From: Shuttleworthia sp045545575
GTDB lineage: Bacteria > Bacillota > Clostridia > Lachnospirales > Lachnospiraceae
Direction of reading: 5' to 3'
Assembly: GCA_045545575.1 (NCBI GenBank)
Contig: JAZQBE010000074.1
Location: 1 to 23,970, forward strand
Length of the DNA stretch: 23,970 bases
Shown here: positions 13,343-19,970 of the stretch, one piece after another
Position numbering within the stretch: position 1 is the first letter of the stretch
Layout of the letters: every line of letters starts with the position of its first letter
Position numbers and translations under genes: made by a program
The notes under the pieces: generated by a model
The model's database searches: none
Seen by the model: only the letters and a program-made list of their open reading frames with translations
Told to the model about the DNA's origin: nothing

Positions 13343-15136
13343 CTACTCCCTGCCGATTCGTTCCATGAATCCCTGCGCGGCGTCGAGAATCGACTTGCGC
13401 AGCTCTTCCGAATATTTCTTCCGGCGGTCGATCCGAAGACAGATCGCCGGGCGTTCCGCCTCAAACAGCTCCAGCAGCTGTTTCTGGACGTCTTTGATTT
13501 CGCCGACCGGCACGTCCGTAAAGAGGCCGCCGTCGGCGCAGATTAACGTGATCACCTGCTCGTGCAGGCTCATGGGACTGTAGCGGCCCTGGCGCAGCAG
13601 CATCATCAGCGCTTCGCCGTGGCGCAGCCGGCGGGCCGTGCCCGCGTCAAGATCGCCGCCGAACTGGGTGAAGACCTTCATTTCGCGGTACTGCGCCAGA
13701 TCCAGGCGCACGGTGCCGACAGATTTTTTCATGACTTCATACTGGGCCGCGCCGCCCACACGGGAAACCGACAGACCCACGTTGACCGCCGGCCGCTGCC
13801 CGGCGAAGAACAGGTCGCTCTCCAGGAAGATCTGCCCGTCCGTAATGGAGATGATGTTGGTCGGAATGTAGGCCGACACGTCGCCCGCCTGGGTTTCCAC
13901 AATGGGCAGCGCCGTCATGCTGCCGCCGCCTAAGCGGGCCGACAGATGCGCGGAACGCTCCAGCAGACGGGAATGCAGGTAGAACACGTCGCCCGGATAG
14001 GCCTCACGGCCCGGGGAACGCTCCAGCAGCAGACTTAGGGTGCGGTACGCGACGGCGTGGCGCGACAGGTCGTCATAGACGATCAGCACGTCGCGGCCGC
14101 GATACATGAAATACTCGGCAACGGCGCAGCCCGCATAGGGCGCGATGTACTGCATCGGCGCCGGGTCGCTCGCCGTGGAAGCGACGATCACGGTGTATTC
14201 GTCCGCGCCGTTCTTCTGCAGCGTATCTGCCACGCGGGCGACGGAATCGGCGCGCTGGCCGATGGCCACGTAGACACAGACGACGTCCTTGCCCTTCTGG
14301 TTTAAGATCGTATCCACCGCGATGGACGTCTTGCCCGTCTGACGGTCGCCGATGATCAGCTCCCGCTGGCCGCGGCCGATCGGGAACATGGAATCGATGG
14401 TCAGAATGCCGGTTTCCATGGGCACCGACACGGGATCGCGGTCGATGATGCCCGGCGCCGGGGACTCGATCGGATAGTATTTCTTGGCTTCAAGCTCGCC
14501 CTTGCCGTCCACGGGGCGGCCGAGGGGATCGATGATGCGGCCCAGGATCCGGTTGGAAATCGGAATGCCGGCCGTGCGGCGGGTGCGCAGCACCTTCATG
14601 CCCTCGCAGATCTCGCTCTCGTCACCGAACAGCACAATGCCGCTCGTCCCGTCGGCGAGCACGTCCTGGACCATGCCCTTTAAACCGCACTCGAAGAGGA
14701 CGATCTCGCCGAACTCCACGTCGTGCAGACCCGAAATCATCGCGATGCCGTCGCGGACCGACGTCACCTGGCCCACCTGCTGCTGGCCGGGATCCAGTGA
14801 GAAGCCGCGGATGTCCTCGCGCAGCAGCGAAATAATGCGGTTTTCGTCGGTTTCATGGCGCAGCGCCTGGAAGGACTTGCGCAGCTGGCGGATGCGGCCT
14901 AAGGTACTCCAGTCGTAGTTGTCGTCGCCGACGAAGATCTTGAAGCCGCCCACCACGGACGGATCCCGCTTGATGACGAACGAGACATCCTCCGCGTCGT
15001 AGCGCGCGGCGATGAACGTGCGTATTTTTTCCAGCTGCTCCGGCGAAGGCGGCGTCACACAGTCAATCTCGACGGTCAGCGTTTCGCGCTCCTCTTCGGC
15101 CGGAGTGAAGCCGATGCTTTTGATTTCTTCACTCAC
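13343..15136 (-). CDS. atpA: Fused delta(C-domain)-alpha subunit of F1Fo ATP synthase
   Basis: The product is 597 residues; ordinary alpha is about 500-510. Residues about 99-597 are a complete alpha: N-terminal helix NRIISLLREDIRGF, beta-barrel, Walker A GDRQTGKT at 263-270, the VYVAIGQRADSVARV region and the C-terminal helical domain. Residues about 20-92 match the C-terminal domain of delta/OSCP: PPSPEQLEKIRTFI, then DPSVVGGFKIFVGDDNYD and GRIRQLRKSF, corresponding to the E. coli delta end (ALSEQQLAKI ... GRLERLADVL). In E. coli this delta part contacts the b stalk. A short linker (about 91-98) joins the two. I use GTG 15136, which has AGAGGA eight bases upstream and overlaps the atpF end by eight bases. 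Longer in-frame starts at or beyond 15214 lie inside atpF. No separate delta gene is present in the operon. Confidence 0.95.
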   Translation of the reverse strand: MSEEIKSIGFTPAEEERETLTVEIDCVTPPSPEQLEKIRTFIAARYDAEDVSFVIKRDPSVVGGFKIFVGDDNYDWSTLGRIRQLRKSFQALRHETDENRIISLLREDIRGFSLDPGQQQVGQVTSVRDGIAMISGLHDVEFGEIVLFECGLKGMVQDVLADGTSGIVLFGDESEICEGMKVLRTRRTAGIPISNRILGRIIDPLGRPVDGKGELEAKKYYPIESPAPGIIDRDPVSVPMETGILTIDSMFPIGRGQRELIIGDRQTGKTSIAVDTILNQKGKDVVCVYVAIGQRADSVARVADTLQKNGADEYTVIVASTASDPAPMQYIAPYAGCAVAEYFMYRGRDVLIVYDDLSRHAVAYRTLSLLLERSPGREAYPGDVFYLHSRLLERSAHLSARLGGGSMTALPIVETQAGDVSAYIPTNIISITDGQIFLESDLFFAGQRPAVNVGLSVSRVGGAAQYEVMKKSVGTVRLDLAQYREMKVFTQFGGDLDAGTARRLRHGEALMMLLRQGRYSPMSLHEQVITLICADGGLFTDVPVGEIKDVQKQLLELFEAERPAICLRIDRRKKYSEELRKSILDAAQGFMERIGRE

Positions 15137-15635
15137 GGGCTTGTTCCTCTTGCGCCATCCGGATGAAACGGTCGTACAGCTCGGCGTCCCGCTCCGACGA
15201 CGCCGTGTCCGCAAGCAGCTTGTGCGTCGCCTCTAAGACGAGCTCCTGGATTTCCGTCTGTGCCGAATCGAGGATGTGCTCCTTGCGGGTTTCCGCTTCC
15301 TCCTCCGCCGCGCGAAGCAGGGCGTCGGCCTTGTTCTGGGCCTCCGACAGCACCTGCTCGGCGTTTTGGGCCGTCTCCTGTTCAAGGGCGATCTGCTGCC
15401 GGCGCAGTTCATCCTGTGCCTGGCGCATCTTCTCTTCGTAGTCCGCCTTCATCTGCGCGTTGGCCGCGGCGTCCTCGGCGTTCTTCTTTTCCTGCGCGGC
15501 AATCACGTCCCGGCGCTGATTTAAGAATTTCACGACCGGTTTGTACAGAATCAGCGTCAGACCGCCCACTAAAATGACCAGATTGAGCATGTGCAGAAGA
15601 ATCTGCACAATATCGATATTCAAAGGTAAATTCAT
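15129..15635 (-). CDS. atpF: F1Fo ATP synthase b subunit
   Basis: This is the peripheral-stalk subunit. The 168-residue protein has one N-terminal membrane helix (about 9-31, ILLHMLNLVILVGGLTLILY), the short KPVVKFLNQRRDVI neck and a long, highly charged coiled coil (about 40-145, rich in A/E/Q/K/R), ending in a region that normally meets delta. Length and form are those of an ordinary b; it carries no delta domain itself. A clear AAGGAG site precedes the ATG. The 3' end overlaps the fused alpha gene, in the slot where atpH would normally follow. Confidence 0.95.
   Translation of the reverse strand: MNLPLNIDIVQILLHMLNLVILVGGLTLILYKPVVKFLNQRRDVIAAQEKKNAEDAAANAQMKADYEEKMRQAQDELRRQQIALEQETAQNAEQVLSEAQNKADALLRAAEEEAETRKEHILDSAQTEIQELVLEATHKLLADTASSERDAELYDRFIRMAQEEQARE
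15145..15150 (-). promoter_or_regulatory. Ribosome binding site for the fused atpA
   Basis: AGAGGA on the minus strand, eight bases before GTG 15136. It lies inside atpF and fixes the N-terminus of the delta-alpha fusion at VSEEIKSIGF. Confidence 0.65.
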
Positions 15636-15653
15636 GTCTGCACTCCTTGCAGA

Positions 15654-16016
15654 TTACAGGACGAAGATGATCAGAATGGCCACGATCAGGGCATAGATGA
15701 TGGCCGTCTCGATAAAGACCAGGCCGAGCATCATGGCGCCGTTGATCTGTCCGGCGGCCTCGGGCTGGCGGGACATGCCGGTCACGCTCTTGCCGATGGC
15801 GATCGCCATGGCGATGGCGCCGGCCGCCGCAACCACGCCCACGACTGCCGCCGCCGCGACAGCCTTCGTGCCGGTCGCGGAGCCTTCGCTTTCTTCTTCA
15901 ATCGCCGCTTCCGTCGTCTGGGCGTCTTCTTCACCGGCCGCCTTGACGGAGGTCGCGAAGGTGCAGACCAGAGTCAGCGCCAGCACCGCCAGAAGCATCA
16001 TCGCAATTTTTTTCAT
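15654..16016 (-). CDS. atpE: F1Fo ATP synthase c subunit with signal-peptide-like extension
   Basis: This is the rotor-ring proteolipid. The C-terminal 72 residues (about 49-120) are a normal c hairpin: helix 1, the polar loop with RQPEA (83-87), and helix 2 with the ion-binding carboxylate Glu103 in FIETAIIY. Before it are about 48 extra residues: a signal-peptide-like leader (1-26, basic start, hydrophobic core, SVKA before a possible cut) and an acidic spacer (about 29-46, EEDAQTTEAAIEEESEG). In helix 1 the usual GxGxGxGxG packing positions are alanine (Ala63, 65, 67, 69, 71). The position matching the Ilyobacter Na+ ligand Gln32 is Met70, so Na+ coupling is not supported. Start and atpB stop overlap as ATGA. 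I place the start at 16016 although the frame stays open further upstream. Confidence 0.95.
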   Translation of the reverse strand: MKKIAMMLLAVLALTLVCTFATSVKAAGEEDAQTTEAAIEEESEGSATGTKAVAAAAVVGVVAAAGAIAMAIAIGKSVTGMSRQPEAAGQINGAMMLGLVFIETAIIYALIVAILIIFVL

Positions 16017-16870
16017 TTCTGTTCCTCTTTCTTCGCTCGTTTGACTTTTTGGGGTTTCTTCTTTCGGGGTTCCACGGCCTCGCCGTAGAATATGGACACC
16101 AGCGTCGTCAGCACGTACGTCTGGATCAATGCATGCAGCAGCGTAAACAGCACGCCCACCACCACCGGCAGGACAAAGCTTAAGGCCACGTAATAATAGA
16201 CCAGCTCCGTCACCAGAAGACCGGACAGCAGCGCGCCGAACAGACGGAAGCTCATGGAAATGGGCAGGGAGAAATCCTTCAGCACCCCGAGAACGCCCTT
16301 CGCCCCGTTCGTAAACAGGCCGGCCAGCAGGATGATCAGATAGGAACTGACGCCCACGGCGATCGCTCCGTTGATATCCGACACCGGCGCCGGCAGGGAA
16401 ACGGATTCCCCCGTCGTGGTGATCACCTGCAGCCCGAGCAGCTCGAACAGCGTCCCCATGAAGATGTAGACACCGACGCCGAAGATGTAGGCCCCGACAA
16501 AGCCGGTTTTGTGCGGCGAATTCTTCTTTGCCATGCCGGAAAAGAATTCCACAATCCACTCGATAACGGACTGGAACGGGCCCGGCACGGTGGAAAACCG
16601 GGGCAGGGCAAAGAGCCGCACCAGCACGGCGAAAACGAGCAGCGCCGCTGTCACCGCGTAGGCCGAAATCAGCCCGGGATTCACCGCAAACCCGAACAGC
16701 GAGACCTTGTGCATTTCGTGCAGCACGCCGTCCTTCATGACGGCCTTGATGCTCTCGCTCTCCCCGGAGGGAAGCCCTAAGATCAGGATCGCCGCGACGA
16801 TGGCCGCGATCAGTGCCAGCCAGACGATCAGAAAGACCGTGCGGCGGCGAAGTTTCCGTGGTTTCTCCAA
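16013..16870 (-). CDS. atpB: F1Fo ATP synthase a subunit
   Basis: This is the stator channel subunit of Fo. The 285-residue protein has about five to six membrane helices, a short lysine/arginine-rich N-terminus and the essential arginine in MSFRLFGALLSG (Arg209, the E. coli Arg210 equivalent). The final helix region HALIQTYVLTTLVSIFY carries Gln250. The soluble tail is unusually basic (about 268-285, rich in Lys/Arg). I use TTG 16870, with AGGTGA (16877-16882) six bases upstream; the next in-frame ATG (codon 45) would cut into the fold. It is the first gene of the operon. No atpI or atpZ gene precedes it. Confidence 0.95.
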   Translation of the reverse strand: MEKPRKLRRRTVFLIVWLALIAAIVAAILILGLPSGESESIKAVMKDGVLHEMHKVSLFGFAVNPGLISAYAVTAALLVFAVLVRLFALPRFSTVPGPFQSVIEWIVEFFSGMAKKNSPHKTGFVGAYIFGVGVYIFMGTLFELLGLQVITTTGESVSLPAPVSDINGAIAVGVSSYLIILLAGLFTNGAKGVLGVLKDFSLPISMSFRLFGALLSGLLVTELVYYYVALSFVLPVVVGVLFTLLHALIQTYVLTTLVSIFYGEAVEPRKKKPQKVKRAKKEEQK

Positions 16871-16876
16871 ACGATC

Positions 16877-16882
16877 TCACCT
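16877..16882 (-). promoter_or_regulatory. Ribosome binding site for the atpB TTG start
   Basis: AGGTGA on the minus strand, six bases before TTG 16870. Confidence 0.65.
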
Positions 16883-16895
16883 CGCTTTGCGTTTC

Positions 16896-16930
16896 AATAA
16901 AAACGCCCCTGGCATCTGACGGCCAGGGGC
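16896..16930 (-). terminator. Terminator-like hairpin in the atp operon leader
   Basis: Minus strand: GCCCCTGGC (16922-16930), 8-base loop, GCCAGGGGC (16905-16913), then GTTTTTATT (16896-16904). The perfect 9-bp stem plus T run looks like an intrinsic terminator. It lies between the best promoter (16960-16989) and the atpB start, not after a gene, because glgD already has its own terminator at 17231-17262. It may work as an attenuator. Confidence 0.75.
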
Positions 16931-16959
16931 TTTCGCGTCCTTGGTTGAACCTTGACGAA

Positions 16960-16989
16960 ATTATACTACCTTCCGCCCTCGGCCTGCAA
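16960..16989 (-). promoter_or_regulatory. Promoter of the atp operon
   Basis: Minus strand: -35 TTGCAG (16984-16989), 18-base spacer, and a perfect -10 TATAAT (16960-16965). It reads toward atpB. The leader would be about 85 bases long and include the hairpin at 16896-16930. Confidence 0.7.
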
Positions 16990-17046
16990 CCGAAAAAGTC
17001 GCCAAAGGTCCCGGAAAGAAATAGGAAGAATTCAAAAAGATCCCAC

Positions 17047-17075
17047 TTGCAGGCGCGGCACAGATCGTGTACAAT
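17047..17075 (+). promoter_or_regulatory. Promoter of tRNA-Ser
   Basis: Plus strand: -35-like TTGCAG (17047-17052), 17-base spacer, and -10 TACAAT (17070-17075). It ends ten bases before the mature tRNA 5' end. It is divergent from the atp promoter. Confidence 0.6.
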
Positions 17076-17085
17076 GGGTGTCGCT

Positions 17086-17172
17086 GCAGAGGTACTCAAG
17101 TGGTCCAAGAGGAGGCACTCGAAATGCTTTAGGCCGGTCCCCGGTGCGTGGGTTCGAATCCCACCCTCTGCG
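17086..17172 (+). tRNA. tRNA-Ser (anticodon CGA)
   Basis: The full cloverleaf can be drawn. Acceptor GCAGAGG pairs with CCTCTGC, with discriminator G at 17172. The D stem is CTC/GAG. The anticodon stem is AGGCA/TGCTT with loop CTCGAAA, so the anticodon is CGA at 17120-17122 and it reads UCG. A long variable arm typical of serine tRNAs and the T arm GTGGG-TTCGAAT-CCCAC follow. CCA is not encoded. It has its own promoter and terminator and is the only plus-strand gene in the window. Confidence 0.95.
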
Positions 17173-17175
17173 TGA

Positions 17176-17203
17176 AAGGATGTCCGAAAGGGCATCCTTT
17201 TTT
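17176..17203 (+). terminator. Terminator of tRNA-Ser
   Basis: Stem GGATGTCC/GGGCATCC (17178-17185 and 17190-17197) with one G-U pair and a GAAA loop, followed by six T (17198-17203). Confidence 0.9.
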
Positions 17204-17230
17204 CGATGGCGCGAACGCCCCGCGTCATAG

Positions 17231-17262
17231 AAAAGCCCACCGCGTTTTCACACGGCGGGCTC
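17231..17262 (-). terminator. Terminator of glgC-glgD
   Basis: Minus strand: GCCCGCCG (17253-17260) pairs with CGGTGGGC (17235-17242) with one G-U pair, then TTTTC. It lies about 45 bases after the glgD stop. The plus strand also reads CTCTTTT after the stem, so it may work in both directions. Confidence 0.8.
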
Positions 17263-17307
17263 TTTTAAACCCCTTTGAACCGCTTTTTGAAGCGGACCCC
17301 CTTGCAG

Positions 17308-18429
17308 TTAGATCACATCGTCTCTGCGCACATAGCCCGGATCGTCAGCCTCGGAAACCACTTCCTTGATCTTTTCGATGTGGGCGCGCTTGTCGATGAC
17401 CTGGTTCTCCACATAGGCGTCTTCGCCGATGCGGGCGCCGGCAAGCACGACGCAGTTCTTAACCACCGCACCCTTGGCGATATGCACGCCGCGGCCGACG
17501 ATGCTGTTTTCCACGGTGCCGTGGATGCAGCTGCCGTTGGCGATCAGCGAACTCTTGACGTCCGCGCCCGCGAAATAGCGGGTCGGGCAGGAATCGTTCG
17601 TCTTGGTGTAGATCGGCCACTCCTCACGGAACAGGCTGCGGACGCTGACGTAATCGTTTAAGGCGATGTTGGCGTCATAGTAGCTCTTTAAGCTGGTAAT
17701 CGCCGCGAAGTAGCCGCGGTGCGGAATGCCGCGCACGTCAAGCTCTTCCGCCTCGCAGACGTCGTTGATCATGTCCGCCAAGGTGTACATGGAAGAGGTC
17801 GCGTTCGCGCGCTTGACGAGATCCACGAAGATCTCCTTCTTCATGACATAGGTCTCCATGAAGATGTTGCGGTTCTTCGCCGTGGCGTTGTTCTTCTTTA
17901 CGGCGATGACGCCTTTCTGGCGGTTCAGCTCCAGATAATGGCACTCCAGGAAGTTCTCCTTCGCGTTGTCCACGGAATGATACAGCATGGAGACGTCCGC
18001 GCCGGATTCCACATGGGCATCGATGAACGCGCTGTAGTCCTGGGTGTAGACCATGTAGGACGGCGCGATCACGACATACTGGGCGTTCAGCGTGCTGATG
18101 TAGCGCATGTTCTCCATGTAGGAATTCACGTCCGTGTCGTAATTGTTGTGCGAGAACGCGTTCTGCGAGAAGAAGATCTGCAGACGGCCCGTCTTGGAGT
18201 TGATGTTGTACTGACGGCCGGTGCCGAGGTGGTCGATCAGGGGGCGCGGATTGCGTCCGGTGTGCACCTGAATGGTCTCGATGCCGCTGTTGGTCATGTT
18301 GGAGATCGCAAAGTCGATCACACGATATCTGCCAAGGAAGGAAAAGGCGCCGATGGGCCGGTAATCCTCCAGGCCGTCCACATGAATGTCACGTCCGTAA
18401 GAAGTGACAATACCGAATGCGTTTGCCAT
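17308..18429 (-). CDS. glgD: Glucose-1-phosphate adenylyltransferase-like subunit GlgD
   Basis: This is the partner of GlgC in ADP-glucose synthesis in Firmicutes. The 373-residue protein has the nucleotidyltransferase fold (GRYRVIDFAISNMTNSGI at about 33-50) and the C-terminal left-handed beta-helix with hexapeptide repeats (from about 280: IVGRGVHIAKGAVVKNCVVL). It lacks GlgC's GGRGSRL loop, which here reads TSYGRDIHVDGL. The SGDHIYKMDY metal site is replaced by APSYMVYTQDY, without the aspartate. It therefore most likely has a regulatory or stabilising rather than catalytic role. The ATG lies two bases after the glgC stop, with AGGAG close by. Confidence 0.95.
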   Translation of the reverse strand: MANAFGIVTSYGRDIHVDGLEDYRPIGAFSFLGRYRVIDFAISNMTNSGIETIQVHTGRNPRPLIDHLGTGRQYNINSKTGRLQIFFSQNAFSHNNYDTDVNSYMENMRYISTLNAQYVVIAPSYMVYTQDYSAFIDAHVESGADVSMLYHSVDNAKENFLECHYLELNRQKGVIAVKKNNATAKNRNIFMETYVMKKEIFVDLVKRANATSSMYTLADMINDVCEAEELDVRGIPHRGYFAAITSLKSYYDANIALNDYVSVRSLFREEWPIYTKTNDSCPTRYFAGADVKSSLIANGSCIHGTVENSIVGRGVHIAKGAVVKNCVVLAGARIGEDAYVENQVIDKRAHIEKIKEVVSEADDPGYVRRDDVI

Positions 18430-18431
18430 GA

Positions 18432-19571
<1,140 letters not shown>

Positions 19572-19970
19572 AAAACCAACCTTCCTTTCCTGAAATGAAG
19601 CCCTCCCCTGTGCGCCGGTGTCTGTCTCCCTTGTAAGATTCCGGACACAGAGCTGACAGCAGGCGCCGCCCCCATCGCAGCGTTTCTGCCGTCACATACA
19701 CGCCGCTGGACGGATATCCCCTTCCGCCGCGGCAGCAACCCCCTTTGTTCCCGGCAAGAGTACCTGCTTTGCGCACGTTGCAGCTGCGCAGCAGGCCGGA
19801 CCTGCCGTCTTCTTTTTTCCCTTTTTTCAAGTATGAATGTATTGTAGCCCTTTTTCCTCTATAATGCTATATGTTTTGGGGAGATTTTCGGATTTTACTG
19901 ATTTTTCAGCGGAAAACTGCGCAGATTGCACAAAGGAAGAGCGGTTCAGAGACGCTGCGCGTTTCAAAAC
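19572..19970 (-). other. Long non-coding region upstream of glgC with a strong hairpin
   Basis: About 400 bases with no supported gene. A -10-like TACAAT (19841-19846, minus) would give a leader of about 260 bases. The leader contains a strong hairpin at 19763-19795 (CCTGC-TGCGCA paired with TGCGCA-GCAGG, two-base bulge, 9-base loop) and a GC-rich purine-rich stretch (GGGAACAAAGGGGG at 19741-19754). I compared it by memory with c-di-GMP, c-di-AMP and other riboswitch cores and found no convincing match. A 106-codon frame in it (19510-19830) runs into glgC out of frame and looks non-coding. The part at 19850-19970 is AT-rich. Confidence 0.45.
19841..19846 (-). promoter_or_regulatory. Candidate -10 box for glgC-glgD
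   Basis: TACAAT on the minus strand. The hexamer 17 bases upstream (TAGCAT) is a poor -35, so this is tentative. Confidence 0.3.

Noticed and set aside
15654..15870. Na+-binding signature in the c subunit
   Set aside because: Glu103, Thr104 and Tyr108 are compatible, but the helix 1 glutamine ligand is replaced by Met70, so Na+ coupling is not supported.
15654..17240. A 528-codon minus-strand frame ending in the c subunit
   Set aside because: Only the last 120 codons are real (atpE). The upstream part is atpB and intergenic DNA read in the wrong frame, so it is not a giant fused c subunit.
19572..19850. c-di-GMP or c-di-AMP riboswitch before glgC
   Set aside because: Short likenesses (GCAAAGC, CCGGGAAC) are present, but the other conserved blocks of either class are missing or in the wrong order.
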